Of a stretch of DNA of 64,000 nucleotides, positions 28,711 through 38,489 are shown one piece after another. The number at the start of each line of letters is the position of its first letter. The first letter of the stretch is position 1. The translations under genes and the position numbers were made by a program. This stretch comes from Candidatus Tepidiaquacellales bacterium OLB4/UTCHB1 (GTDB taxonomy: Bacteria; Bacteroidota; Ignavibacteria; Tepidaquicellales; Tepidaquicellaceae). The notes under the pieces are model-generated. The model did not search any database and was not told where the DNA came from. It saw only the letters and a program-made list of their open reading frames with translations. Where the stretch lies: assembly GCA_002050165.1 (NCBI GenBank), contig MWSW01000018.1:179374-243373 (forward strand). The letters run 5' to 3'.

Positions 28711-29835
28711 CTAACTATTTATTTTGTCCCGAAGCTCAGTCCATTTTTGTTTTAATAGAAAGAAAGAGAAGGTAAATAAGACAGCTGTTAAAGTAGACAA
28801 AATTACTATTATTGACCTCTTAGGTTTTGCTTTCTTGTCAGGTAGGCTCGGCGGATCAATAATTAAGAGAGTTGGTGTTTTTCTGTTTTCTTCTATTTTT
28901 GCTTGTTCAAGTAAAGGTAATAAAAAAGCAAGTATTTTATTTTGAATTTCTAAATTTCTTGTTAACCTTAAATAATTCATTGCAACATCTGGAGCACCTT
29001 TTAGGCCAAAATCTTCTGCACCATACTCGGTAGATTTAATTTCATTTAATTTTTGGTATAACGCTTCGATTTTCTTTTCCTGAGTAATAATTTCAGCTTC
29101 GCCTGGGCTTAAAAATTTCCTTAACACTTCTAATTTAACTTCTTCAGTCTTTATTTGAACTTCTAATTCAAGTTCAGCCTGAACGGTTGCTTTAATCTGT
29201 AAATCTGGTGCTACTCCAAATATTTCTTGATAAAATTTTAAACTATCTTCTGCGTTTGTTAGGTTAACTTTGGCAAGATCATATCTGCTTTGGATGAATT
29301 CTCTGTTGCTTTTTGCTTTGTTTACATTTAAGTCAATGTTAACAATATTTAACAGTTCTATTAAAAATTCATTCATCTCTTTCGCCTTTTCAGGGCTCTT
29401 ATCGAAAACCGCGATATCCATCGTTCCAGCCATTTTATTTATCTCAACTTCAAGTATCTCTTCACGGAAAAATTTTATCGCATCGTCTAATTTTTCGTAG
29501 TCATATTCTTCCATTAAATTAAAGCGGGTAATAGTTTGTTCGATTACTTTTCTACTGAACAAAATATTTTCGTACAGTGCCAATTCTTTTGCTGAAGCTC
29601 CACCTCCAATTCCACCCGATAAGTCTTCAAGACCCCCGATATCAGGTACTCCTTGCCCTAACAATGCTCCCAGACCGGTTGACTGTGAAGAAGATTTAAT
29701 AAGCGATGTAGACTTGAAGATTTCATCCATTACAAACAAAGTAACTATTACTGATAATATAATTGCAATAGTTGTGTTTATAATAAAAACTTTTTTATGC
29801 TGAACAAATAATTTTATAATATCTATGTAATTCAT
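28711..29835 (-). CDS. wzz: Wzz-type polysaccharide co-polymerase (chain-length determinant)
   Basis: A 374-residue protein with one transmembrane segment near the N-terminus (about 17-37) and one near the C-terminus (about 343-363). A long charged coiled-coil periplasmic domain lies between, and the Pro-rich DPPSLPDKKAKPKRS motif precedes the last helix. This is the Wzz/PCP layout. No C-terminal tyrosine kinase domain is fused and no separate kinase gene is in the cluster. A glycine-rich loop (about residues 55-80, GLEDLSGGIGGGAS) is uncommon. It probably controls chain length together with the Wza-like protein. Confidence 0.87.
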   Translation of the reverse strand: MNYIDIIKLFVQHKKVFIINTTIAIILSVIVTLFVMDEIFKSTSLIKSSSQSTGLGALLGQGVPDIGGLEDLSGGIGGGASAKELALYENILFSRKVIEQTITRFNLMEEYDYEKLDDAIKFFREEILEVEINKMAGTMDIAVFDKSPEKAKEMNEFLIELLNIVNIDLNVNKAKSNREFIQSRYDLAKVNLTNAEDSLKFYQEIFGVAPDLQIKATVQAELELEVQIKTEEVKLEVLRKFLSPGEAEIITQEKKIEALYQKLNEIKSTEYGAEDFGLKGAPDVAMNYLRLTRNLEIQNKILAFLLPLLEQAKIEENRKTPTLLIIDPPSLPDKKAKPKRSIIVILSTLTAVLFTFSFFLLKQKWTELRDKINS

Positions 29836-29845
29836 TTAGCCCTTC

Positions 29846-31567
29846 TTAATCCTTCTTAGTATTCACATAAATCAGAATCGCCGAAATTATACCGACAATT
29901 GCAGCAGAGATCTGAGCCACGATAGTTATCCAATCTTTAAATTCAATTTTGGATTCACGCGGGACGTAAATAAAATCTCCGGATCGTAATTCGACTTCAC
30001 CTGGTTCATACCACCCCCGTGAATTAAATTTTATAATTCTTGTGTTTCCTTCATCAGCCGCAAGCGAATACCCGCCTGCCCGCTCTATATAGTAATCTAC
30101 GTCTTCACCGGGTTTGTACGGTATATAACCTTCCGCCTGTACCTGCCCGTAAACGTAAACAATATTTTTATTGTCATTGATGTAAATAATGTCCTTATCT
30201 TCAAGGATTACATTTTGTGTCTGATCGTTTTCCTTAAAGAGTTTTTCATAATCAACTATAACCCTGTTCCTTCGTGCGAGGAAATCCGACCAGAAGTTGT
30301 CTTTATCTTTTTCCGAAACTATGACATCATTAGCCCGTTGGTTAATCAAAATCTGCGCAGTATCATTTTCAGTATAATCCAAATCGTAATCTCTGAATAA
30401 AATAGAAAGCGGCAAGTAGGCATTTTCAGTCAACCCACCTGCCATTTCAATTACGTCCTTAATCCTTGTAGTTTTAAATGAAATCGGATAATACCCCGGC
30501 CTTTGCACTTCACCCAGTACAAGTACGGTAACTTTCTTTTTGTAATCTGATTTAAACTTAACAAAAGCCCTGTCGTAAGGTTTGATTTCAAAATCTTTAT
30601 CCCGCTCATACGAAAGTTCAAATATTTCAAAATCCTTTGCTTCGCCGTAAGGCCTGTAGAGAAGGATACTGTCAGGTTCAGCGTGCATGTCAAATCCTCT
30701 GCCAAGTCCAATTAATGTTTCAAGGTTATCACCAGGGGCCCATTCATAAGTTCCGCCAAGCTGAACAGCGCCGGTAACAGTTATATAATTATTTTGTAAA
30801 AGGACATTTGGAATTTTTATCATATCACCATCGAGCAATGTAGGATTATATTTATCGTCGTTTGTCATGTAATACTTATATATGTCAACATTTCTTCGTG
30901 TGCCATTATCTCTAATCAGTTCGATGTTTCGAAGTGATGGTTGTGTAATAAAGTGTTCACGGTCATTATCGGATTTATAAATGAATCTGGATACATTGGT
31001 TGTATCGTAAAATATCCGTTTCACAAGGTCTGAAATCCTCATTGTAGATGTTGCTTCGAAACTTCCCTGAGTTAATCCTGATACTTTTACAATAAACGTC
31101 CTGGGCATTGTAAGTGTAAAGCTGACGTCGCTTGAATAGTACCTTTTTTTCACTGTGGCGATAACCCGTGAACGGGCTTCAGCTAATGTCAAGTCTGAAA
31201 CCATAACTTCACCGACGGTCGGAATTATAACAGTTCCCTCAGGTGAAACGTACAATGGTACTTGCTGATTGATAAATCCATATACCCCTAAAGTGAATAG
31301 ATCGTTCGGACCAACAATATATTTCTCGGGATTTATTTTCCCCTCGAGAGGAATAACATTTGAGTGAACATTAGCATCTGTAAGTGAGCCGAACAGTGAA
31401 GGTGCGTCTGCATTGATTTTCGAACCTGAAAAGTCAGGTGAACCATATCCAAACATTGATTCAAAAGAATCGTCATTATCTGTTTTCTTTACCTGCGCAT
31501 CTGCATTCGATATGTTAATCAATCCGAATAATGCGAGAGCTAACAGTAAATATATAAATGATTTCAT
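29846..31567 (-). CDS. wza: polysaccharide export protein (OPX, Wza-like) with SLBB domains
   Basis: A 573-residue exported protein. The signal peptide (FIYLLLALALFGLINISNADA) has no lipobox, so the protein is not a lipoprotein, unlike E. coli Wza. The Poly_export domain starts at KYIVGPNDLFTLGVYG. At least two or three SLBB domains follow, including LVLGEVQRPGYYP and YVYGQVQAEGYIPY. A C-terminal transmembrane helix (about 545-568) is followed by NTKKD. It forms the export channel through the envelope. The gene is eleven nt upstream of the wzz-like gene. Confidence 0.9.
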   Translation of the reverse strand: MKSFIYLLLALALFGLINISNADAQVKKTDNDDSFESMFGYGSPDFSGSKINADAPSLFGSLTDANVHSNVIPLEGKINPEKYIVGPNDLFTLGVYGFINQQVPLYVSPEGTVIIPTVGEVMVSDLTLAEARSRVIATVKKRYYSSDVSFTLTMPRTFIVKVSGLTQGSFEATSTMRISDLVKRIFYDTTNVSRFIYKSDNDREHFITQPSLRNIELIRDNGTRRNVDIYKYYMTNDDKYNPTLLDGDMIKIPNVLLQNNYITVTGAVQLGGTYEWAPGDNLETLIGLGRGFDMHAEPDSILLYRPYGEAKDFEIFELSYERDKDFEIKPYDRAFVKFKSDYKKKVTVLVLGEVQRPGYYPISFKTTRIKDVIEMAGGLTENAYLPLSILFRDYDLDYTENDTAQILINQRANDVIVSEKDKDNFWSDFLARRNRVIVDYEKLFKENDQTQNVILEDKDIIYINDNKNIVYVYGQVQAEGYIPYKPGEDVDYYIERAGGYSLAADEGNTRIIKFNSRGWYEPGEVELRSGDFIYVPRESKIEFKDWITIVAQISAAIVGIISAILIYVNTKKD

Positions 31568-31577
31568 CCTTTAAACT

Positions 31578-32990
31578 CTATAAATTAAATTGTCCTATTG
31601 TTTCAGACAGCACGCTTTCAACTTCATCTGTACCGTTCGTCTCACAATATATTCTCAGAAGCGGTTCTGTTCCCGAAGCCCTTATAAGAATCCACCCGTT
31701 ATCAAAAGTGAATTTAAATCCATCGAGATTATCTATGTCAATAATTGTTTTCCCGCCAATTGTATCACCGGGGGACAAACCTTTGCACTTTTCAAGTGAT
31801 TTCAGTTTTAAGTCCTCTGTTGTGTGTACATCATTTCTTTTATAGAAGTAATCGCCGAACTCATCGCTTAGTTCTTTTTTAAGTTGTGAGATACTTTTCC
31901 CGGTTGTGGCGAGCATTTCAAGATAGAGCAATCCATTGTAAACACCGTCACGTTCGGGTAGGTGTCCTTTGATACCGATTCCACCTGATTCCTCAGCACC
32001 TATTAAAACGTCGTCTTCAATCATGACCTTTGAAATGTGTTTAAAGCCAATCGGCACTGTAATTAATTGGATATCGTGTTTTTTACAATACCTGTTTATG
32101 ATTTCACTTGTTGAGAATCCACGAACTACTTTTCCTCTCATACCCTTCACTTCATACAAATATTTAAGTAACAGCGCGAATGTTTTTTGTGCATCAAGAA
32201 AATCTCCGTGTTCGTCAATAATTGCAATCCTGTCGGAATCTCCGTCTGTTACAAGTCCGATGTCGAAACTTCCATTTCTGATAATACTCTTTATTTCGGA
32301 TAAGTTTTTATCAACGGGTTCAGGTGCTCCACCGCCAAAGCCGGGATTCAGCTCTGCGTGTAATTCATTGACGTCGGGTAAGATTTCTTTTACCACACCC
32401 TGTCCAGTTCCGTACATACAATCGTAAATAACTTTTAATCCTGAAGCGTTAATCTTATCAATGTCAATGCTCTTCATTAAGTAATTAATATAAAACTGTC
32501 TGCCGGAAAAGTATTCTATAGTTCCGGATTTTTGAAGTTCATCAAATTTTTTATCTGTTGAAACACTTCGGATATCCGGGAGGAAAGATTCAACTTTTGC
32601 AATTTCATCTGTGCTCATAGAGCCACCGAACTCGTCCTTTAGTTTGAATCCATTGTATTTATATGGATTGTGTGAAGCAGTTATCATCACACCGAGAGCT
32701 AGGTTGTTATTCCGTGAGATAAGAGAAACGGCAGGGGTTGTAACGAAACTATCAGTTAGGAAGACTTTAATTCCTTCATCCGCGAATACTTCTGCGGCGG
32801 CAAGCGCAAAATCACCTGAAAGGAATCTCGTATCGTAACCGATAATAATGCCGTTTTTTATTTTCGGATGGTTGATGAAATTTTTAGCAGTGGCTAACGA
32901 TACTCTACGGAGATTTTCAAATGTATAAGTGTCTGCGATTATTGCACGCCAACCGTCAGTGCCGAATTTCACCGGTTCTTTTTCAGACAT
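31578..32990 (-). CDS. phosphoglucomutase/phosphomannomutase family protein
   Basis: A 470-residue alpha-D-phosphohexomutase. The catalytic phosphoserine is Ser106 in TASHNPYKYNG. The metal loop is DGDSDR, the sugar-binding loop GAEESGGIG, and the phosphate-binding loop RASGTEPLLRIY. It interconverts hexose 6- and 1-phosphates and so feeds nucleotide-sugar synthesis. Glucose, mannose or glucosamine specificity cannot be read. It heads the polysaccharide genes proper, after a 133-nt gap below the UPF0104 gene, where an additional promoter could lie but none is clear. Confidence 0.92.
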   Translation of the reverse strand: MSEKEPVKFGTDGWRAIIADTYTFENLRRVSLATAKNFINHPKIKNGIIIGYDTRFLSGDFALAAAEVFADEGIKVFLTDSFVTTPAVSLISRNNNLALGVMITASHNPYKYNGFKLKDEFGGSMSTDEIAKVESFLPDIRSVSTDKKFDELQKSGTIEYFSGRQFYINYLMKSIDIDKINASGLKVIYDCMYGTGQGVVKEILPDVNELHAELNPGFGGGAPEPVDKNLSEIKSIIRNGSFDIGLVTDGDSDRIAIIDEHGDFLDAQKTFALLLKYLYEVKGMRGKVVRGFSTSEIINRYCKKHDIQLITVPIGFKHISKVMIEDDVLIGAEESGGIGIKGHLPERDGVYNGLLYLEMLATTGKSISQLKKELSDEFGDYFYKRNDVHTTEDLKLKSLEKCKGLSPGDTIGGKTIIDIDNLDGFKFTFDNGWILIRASGTEPLLRIYCETNGTDEVESVLSETIGQFNL

Positions 32991-33123
32991 AATAATTATA
33001 TTGGATTAATTGATTCTATCAAACAGAAATGAAATTACTAAACAGTAGTAAAGGCCAGTGGCAAATTGATTTTGTTTTAAGTACACAAATTATATTTATC
33101 GATTATATACTTCAAGTTATTTA

Positions 33124-34101
33124 TCAAACCTTATTTACGTTCAGCTCGGAAATATTTTTGTTAGAATACCTTTGATAGAAATATACGGAAACAATTCCGA
33201 TGAACACACCAAACCACAAGGTAGCGAGCCGGATTATTATCGTTGATGCGACGGAAATATTTTTGGGAATTTTCAGAAGTTGCAATAAGCCAGTGAGCGA
33301 CGCTTCAGTCAATCCAAGTCCACCAGGCAACATCGCAATTGCGCCGACAAGCGTTGCAAATCCATATATGAAGGTCGCCGTCAAGACCGTAACAGAATGC
33401 TCAACATCAACGGAAAATTCATTTAGTACAATATAAAAACCAAAGCATTCCATGAACCAACCAATAATACTAAGCGTAAGTGCACTCAAGAGTGGTTTAA
33501 GTCTTATCATTTGATATACACTTTCGTATGCGTTGTGGAAGTGGTGAATTCTCTTTTTGAGGAACGAAATTTTTTCAAAGAGTGAAATAATAAAAAACGA
33601 AGCTTTTCGTGAGCTAAGCATAATTGTAAATCCGAGAAAACAAATTCCGATTAAAATTATTATCTCTTTACCGTAATCGAATACAAATGCACCGACAAGA
33701 CAAAGAAGAATCATCGAAATGAAATCAGTTAATCTCTCCGCAAGAATTATAGGTGCAGACTTAGAGACGGGTGTACCAGTTTCTTCTTTTATTAAATAAG
33801 ATTTTAGTATCTCACCAAGCTTACCGGGTGTAACGCTCATTACAAACGAAGACAGGAAAATCAGAAAAGAAAGTTTTGGACTGACATCAATACCAATCAG
33901 TTTACGGTAATATTCCCACTTAAAAAATCTGAATATGTAATTTCCAAATGAAAGTGTAAGTATTATCGGAAAGTAGTACCAGTTAAATCGCACCAATGCT
34001 GAGACGAGGTTATCAAAATCCGCATATATACTAAAACCGAGAAAGATTAATGCGCCTATTGCCGCTGAAAGTAGTATTTTCTTTTTATATTTTGAAAACA
34101 A
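33124..34101 (-). CDS. UPF0104 / lysylphosphatidylglycerol synthase transmembrane family protein (AglD-like)
   Basis: A 325-residue integral membrane protein with about eight transmembrane segments. Family hallmarks are a first helix plus NYIFRFFKWEYY, the TPGKLGEILKSYL segment, and MLPGGLGLTEASLTGLL near the C-terminus. It corresponds to the flippase-like half of MprF but has no synthase domain. Proteins of this family may move lipids or lipid-linked sugars. TTG start at 34101, one base after the maf stop codon, so it is coupled with maf. Confidence 0.87.
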   Translation of the reverse strand: MFSKYKKKILLSAAIGALIFLGFSIYADFDNLVSALVRFNWYYFPIILTLSFGNYIFRFFKWEYYRKLIGIDVSPKLSFLIFLSSFVMSVTPGKLGEILKSYLIKEETGTPVSKSAPIILAERLTDFISMILLCLVGAFVFDYGKEIIILIGICFLGFTIMLSSRKASFFIISLFEKISFLKKRIHHFHNAYESVYQMIRLKPLLSALTLSIIGWFMECFGFYIVLNEFSVDVEHSVTVLTATFIYGFATLVGAIAMLPGGLGLTEASLTGLLQLLKIPKNISVASTIIIRLATLWFGVFIGIVSVYFYQRYSNKNISELNVNKV

Positions 34102-34102
34102 T

Positions 34103-34693
34103 TTAACTGGTGAGCTTCATTAAGTTCATATATACTTTTTGTAGCGGTAATCCTACTACATTATAGAAATCACCATTAATCTTTTCAATAAAGAAACATC
34201 CGAAATCATCCTGAATTCCATAAGCTCCGGCTTTATCGAAGGGTTTATGGTATTTTAAATAGTAATTAATCTCTCTTTCTGTCAAATCTCTGAAGTGAAC
34301 TGAAGTTTTTTCGTAATTAAAAATTTCATCTCCAGATTTAGTGTCAATTAAATTGAATCCTGTATAGACGAGATGCTTTCTGCCACTTAGCGACAATAAA
34401 ATTTTTTTTGCATGAATATAATTTTCCGGTTTGTAAATTATTTTACCGTCAAGCACAACAACGGTGTCAGCTCCTATAACAATCTCACCATTTGCACCGA
34501 ACGCTACGTTCCTTGACTTTGCAAGAGAATTGAATCTTATAACATCAAGCGGTCGCATATCTTCCCCTTCAAGTTCTTCTATATCGCTTGGAATGACACG
34601 AAAATCCAAACCTATTTTTTGAAGAAGATTTATCCGTCGCTCCGATTTGGAGGCAAGAATGTATTTCCTTTTGTATATAATAGAGGGATTCAA
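34103..34693 (-). CDS. maf: Maf family nucleoside triphosphate pyrophosphatase
   Basis: A 196-residue Maf protein that hydrolyses non-canonical or modified nucleotides (dTTP/UTP or m7GTP type). ILASKSERRINLLQKIG is the N-terminal substrate loop; IGADTVVVLDGKI holds the catalytic Asp; FDKAGAYGIQDDFG is the C-terminal motif. The start is TTG (34693), since no ATG precedes the conserved loop. A -7-like TATATTTT lies only about seven nt upstream, so the message could be leaderless. It is the first gene of the - strand transcription unit leading into the polysaccharide genes. Confidence 0.92.
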   Translation of the reverse strand: MNPSIIYKRKYILASKSERRINLLQKIGLDFRVIPSDIEELEGEDMRPLDVIRFNSLAKSRNVAFGANGEIVIGADTVVVLDGKIIYKPENYIHAKKILLSLSGRKHLVYTGFNLIDTKSGDEIFNYEKTSVHFRDLTEREINYYLKYHKPFDKAGAYGIQDDFGCFFIEKINGDFYNVVGLPLQKVYMNLMKLTS

Positions 34694-35191
34694 GTCGGCA
34701 AAATATAAATAGAGTTCGGGTAATACAATTCATTAAGTGATATAAGATTTAATCAAGGTGTAAAATGTCTGAATGGATAAAATATTTTGAGGTTAACAAT
34801 TTTCGGTTACTTCGATTTAGAAATTTCAATTAGAAATAATTTAAACAAATCACCATACCTCAGGTGAACAACATTTCCCTGAATCGGCCTATCCCATTTA
34901 ATTTTTTTAAGCCCATTTTACATATTATATGTAGCAAGGATTTCGCTAAACTTTTTCAGAAACCAAGCTTCGAAAATATGTCCTTCAAAGTATGCAAAGG
35001 TAATATATTATATATAAAAAAAGGTGTCATAAGTGACCCACTGGTATAAAAAAATCAGGATAATATTTTTTAAAGCAAAATAAATCCATTAGCATTTAGT
35101 TTGAAAATATTTTAAGTTTGTATTAATCCTAGAACGATTAATTCTTACTCCAAAGGATAATTTATTAATTAACTTTATATAAGGAGGGAAT
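34694..35191. other. intergenic region between divergent transcription units
   Basis: These 498 bases separate the - strand maf operon from the + strand secreted protein. Short frames here (for example 34864-35049) show no recognisable protein features. A -7-like TAAGTTTG at 35113-35120 has no matching TTG 20 nt upstream. A strong Shine-Dalgarno AAGGAGGG lies at 35181-35188. No tRNA, repeat array or convincing RNA fold was seen. Confidence 0.5.
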
Positions 35192-38140
35192 ATGAAGTAC
35201 ATCGTTTATTTTTTGTTTCCATTTCTCATTATAATTGCCTTATTAATTTTCTTTAACTCTCCATTTGAAGCACCGGTTGAGCCTGAGAATCAATCAACCC
35301 AGCAAAAACCACCTAAACCAAAAAAGGGAACTCAGGGGAACACTGATAATCCTTTCGCCGCAGCTGAATACCGTTATCAGATGATATCCACAACCACGAA
35401 GACGAGGGATAAATTCATTGACTTGATTGGATACAGATTGGATGCTGTGGAATACACTAAAGAAAATTTAATGCCTGCCGGGACTGATTTTGGTGAATCA
35501 ATTTCGTGGGTCGCAAAAGGACCTGGGAATGTCGGCGGCAGGATAAGGTCTATTATTATTCATCCCACTGTAACTTCCCGGATACTCATTGGAGCGGTAA
35601 GTGGTGGTGTATGGAAAACCACTGATGGCGGCGCATCTTGGGATTCAAAATTAGATGCATTTGATCCGATTGCAATCGGGTCTATGGTAATTGACCCTAC
35701 TGACCCGGATATTGTTTATGCCGGAACAGGCGAAGGCTGGGGAAATGGTGACGCAGTTTACGGAGGAGGTATTTACAAATCAACAAATTTCGGAGACACA
35801 TGGACACTTTTGTCAAGCACTACATCTTCCTCTTTTAGAAATGTTTTAAAGATGGCTGCTGATGTTTCAGGAAATATCTATGCCGCAACCAAGAATGTTA
35901 CAACTAAACAAGGTGGCGGGGAATATACTTTAGCCGGTGGATTGTTTAAGTCAACGGATGACGGCGGAACCTGGTCGAAAATAAGTTCAACTGATTTCAG
36001 CCATAATTATTTTAATCCTACAGATGTACTTCCATATACAGCGTCGGAGATTCTTTATGCAGTAAACAATAATGGAGGAACTTATGGTGGAATATACAGA
36101 ACTACCGACGGAGGTACTACTTGGTCTAAAGTGACTTCCGGTTTGCCGTTATCTGGTTACCGTAGAATTACACTTGCGCAAGACCCATCCCATAATGATA
36201 CGGTTTACGCAGTTTTTGAATCTACCGATAAAACACCTGCAGGTGATGCAGGTTTAAAAGGAATTTACAAGTCAACCAATAGAGGTGTTAGCTGGAGTTC
36301 GGTTACTGATCCACCAAAAATTTCATCAACCGGAAGTTTGTCATATCTTGGAACACAAGGATGGTACGATAATATCATGGCGGTCGATCCTTTTGACCCG
36401 GATAACTTATTCGTTGGCGGAGTTGATATGATGAAATCTACAAATGGTGGTTCAAACTGGTCGCAGTTGACGTACTGGCATAGTTATTATGGTACACCTG
36501 TTGTCCATGCCGATCATCACTTTATTGCCTTTGATCCTGTAACATCAGGAACAGTTTATTCCGGCAACGACGGTGGAATCTACAAATCAACTAATTCGGG
36601 TGTAAACTGGACATCACTTAATACAGGTTTAGAGATAACGCAGTTTTACAGTGGAGCTATTTCCTCGACAGGGTCAACAGTGTACGGCGGGACACAGGAC
36701 AACGGTCATTTGAAGTTCACATCCGGAACGGACTGGGATGAAGTTTTCGGTGGTGATGGCGGATATTCAGCGGTTGACCAGACAGACGCTTCGGTTGCTT
36801 ATGAAGAATATGTGTACCTTGAGATTGCCAAAACGACGAATGGAGGCTCGAATTGGATTACCAGTATTACAGGTTTAACCGATGCAACCGATCCATCGAA
36901 ATGTCTGTTCATTGCTCCGTTTTCCATGAACCCGGATAATTCCGATGTTCTGGTTGCAGGATCCGATAACGTATGGATTACTTCCAACGGAGCAACAAGC
37001 TGGAATGCATCAAGTGGAACGTTATCATCCGGAGAATTTGTAAGTGCAGTTACTGTAGTGAAACCTACTGCAAATTTCATGGGATTTGCCGGGACTACGG
37101 ACGGTAAAATTTTTAAGTGTTCATCGCTTGACCCCGCAGTTGGAATTGACACCTGGACTGATATTTCACCTGTCGGCCATAATGGTGCCTGGGTAAGGAG
37201 AATTGTCACCAAACCATCAAACGACGATACGCTCATTGCCTGTTATTCAGGTTATAATATTACTCCGCCTCTCATGTCGAAGCACGTTTGGCTCTCCACG
37301 AACGAGGGATCATCGTGGACAGATATATCCGGTGACTTACCGAATGTTCCGGTTCACTCTGCGGTGTTTGATCCGGTGTTATCCTCTACATTTTATATCA
37401 GCACAGAAACCGGAGTTTACAGGACTACAAACGCAGGTTTAAACTGGACTACCTTTTCTTCAGGAATGCCTACATTTGTACCTGTTGATGAGCTGGTCAT
37501 TCAAAGCGGAACGATGAAACTTCTGGCTTTTACTCACGGCAGGAGCGTGTTTGAAACAGATTCTCCGTTGCCGGTGGATCTAATTGCTTTCAGTTCAAGC
37601 GTTGATGGCAATGATGTTTTACTTAACTGGACTACAGGTTGGGAACAAAACAACCTTAGATTTGATATTCAGCGAAGAAAATACGCGGAAGGTAAAGATT
37701 GGATTACCGTTGGAAGCGTTGAAGGGAGTGGTACTGTATTTGAACAACGGCAGTATAGTTTTAACGACCTGAACTTGCAAACCGGAAAATATGAATACCG
37801 GCTGATACAGATTGATAACAATGGCAATTCAAGCGCTGATCACGAGCTGCAAAATGTGGTGGAAATTGGTGTCCCGGAAAGTTATGCTTTATCTCAAAAC
37901 TATCCCAACCCATTCAACCCCGTTACAAAGATTGATTTTAGTTTACCTGTATCAGGTATAACAAAACTTCTCGTGTTTGATATTACAGGTAGGCTGGTCG
38001 CTACTATTGTTAATGAACAGCTTGAGCCGGGATTCTATTCTTATGCTTTTGATGCAAAGGGTATTTCTTCCGGTGTTTATTTCTACAGGATAGAATCGGG
38101 TAAATTCATTGAAGCCAAGCGTATGCTCTTAATAAAATAA
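35192..38140 (+). CDS. secreted Asp-box (BNR/sortilin-like) protein with type IX sorting domain
   Basis: A 982-residue exported protein. A hydrophobic N-terminal segment (about 5-24) is followed by a low-complexity Gln/Pro/Lys linker. Residues about 135-750 hold some eleven Asp-box repeats of the form (W/Y)KxTxxGxxW, for example WKTTDGGASW, YKSTNFGDTW and YRTTNAGLNW, typical of sialidase-like or VPS10-like beta-propellers. A fibronectin-like stretch (about 795-890) precedes the C-terminal type IX sorting domain with SQNYPNPFNPVTKI and GVYFYRI. Hydrolase activity is possible but no catalytic residues were identified. Strong Shine-Dalgarno upstream. Transcribed alone and ended by the hairpin at 38201. 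It should be surface-bound or released. Confidence 0.9.
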   Translation: MKYIVYFLFPFLIIIALLIFFNSPFEAPVEPENQSTQQKPPKPKKGTQGNTDNPFAAAEYRYQMISTTTKTRDKFIDLIGYRLDAVEYTKENLMPAGTDFGESISWVAKGPGNVGGRIRSIIIHPTVTSRILIGAVSGGVWKTTDGGASWDSKLDAFDPIAIGSMVIDPTDPDIVYAGTGEGWGNGDAVYGGGIYKSTNFGDTWTLLSSTTSSSFRNVLKMAADVSGNIYAATKNVTTKQGGGEYTLAGGLFKSTDDGGTWSKISSTDFSHNYFNPTDVLPYTASEILYAVNNNGGTYGGIYRTTDGGTTWSKVTSGLPLSGYRRITLAQDPSHNDTVYAVFESTDKTPAGDAGLKGIYKSTNRGVSWSSVTDPPKISSTGSLSYLGTQGWYDNIMAVDPFDPDNLFVGGVDMMKSTNGGSNWSQLTYWHSYYGTPVVHADHHFIAFDPVTSGTVYSGNDGGIYKSTNSGVNWTSLNTGLEITQFYSGAISSTGSTVYGGTQDNGHLKFTSGTDWDEVFGGDGGYSAVDQTDASVAYEEYVYLEIAKTTNGGSNWITSITGLTDATDPSKCLFIAPFSMNPDNSDVLVAGSDNVWITSNGATSWNASSGTLSSGEFVSAVTVVKPTANFMGFAGTTDGKIFKCSSLDPAVGIDTWTDISPVGHNGAWVRRIVTKPSNDDTLIACYSGYNITPPLMSKHVWLSTNEGSSWTDISGDLPNVPVHSAVFDPVLSSTFYISTETGVYRTTNAGLNWTTFSSGMPTFVPVDELVIQSGTMKLLAFTHGRSVFETDSPLPVDLIAFSSSVDGNDVLLNWTTGWEQNNLRFDIQRRKYAEGKDWITVGSVEGSGTVFEQRQYSFNDLNLQTGKYEYRLIQIDNNGNSSADHELQNVVEIGVPESYALSQNYPNPFNPVTKIDFSLPVSGITKLLVFDITGRLVATIVNEQLEPGFYSYAFDAKGISSGVYFYRIESGKFIEAKRMLLIK

Positions 38141-38200
38141 CCGGAGTTTAACTTAAGAAAATTTTATTGTAAGTTAAATCTGCAACCGGCTTAAAAATTA

Positions 38201-38233
38201 AAAAGGCAGTGAATATTATCACTGCCTTTTTTT
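38201..38233. terminator. strong rho-independent terminator
   Basis: AAAAGGCAGTGA (38201-38212) pairs perfectly with TCACTGCCTTTT (38219-38230) around the loop ATATTA and is followed by T's; on the other strand it is also flanked by U's. It can terminate both the 982-residue secreted-protein gene on + and the tRNA-Glu transcript on -. Confidence 0.9.
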
Positions 38234-38242
38234 AATTGTCAG

Positions 38243-38314
38243 CGGTCCATACGGGATTCGAACCCGTGTTTTCACTGTGAAAGAGTGACGACCTAACCCC
38301 TAGTCGAATGGACC
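38243..38314 (-). tRNA. tRNA-Glu (anticodon UUC)
   Basis: Read on the minus strand, acceptor GGTCCAT pairs with ATGGACC, the anticodon loop CTTTCAC gives TTC, and the T arm is ACGGG-TTCGAAT-CCCGT. All arms fold. The discriminator is G and CCA is not encoded. It is a single-gene unit between a terminator and its own promoter. Confidence 0.96.
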
Positions 38315-38328
38315 TTGATTAAGAACCA

Positions 38329-38359
38329 CAAATATAACGACGTATTAGGGAACATTCAA
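38329..38359 (-). promoter_or_regulatory. promoter of tRNA-Glu
   Basis: On the minus strand TTG (38359-38357) is followed by exactly 20 nt and TATATTTG (38336-38329), a full match to the Bacteroidota TAnnTTTG -7 element. The distance from the element to the tRNA 5' end is 14 nt, consistent with a start a few bases upstream of the mature tRNA. Confidence 0.6.
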
Positions 38360-38489
38360 TCTAATTAATGGGTGACTGGAAGACGCAATAGTAAGTAAGT
38401 TACCCTCAAATGATTAATCCATTTTTTTAATTCTCCGGAAAGTTTGCATCACCATTTTCTTTTCAATTTAATATACCGTTCAATCTGAG

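Noticed and set aside
33124-34101. Full MprF lysylphosphatidylglycerol synthase
   Set aside because: Only the membrane flippase-like half is present; the C-terminal synthase domain is absent.
34864-35049. 61-residue frame in the intergenic region before the secreted protein
   Set aside because: No ribosome binding site, no recognisable motif, and atypical composition; not supported as a gene.
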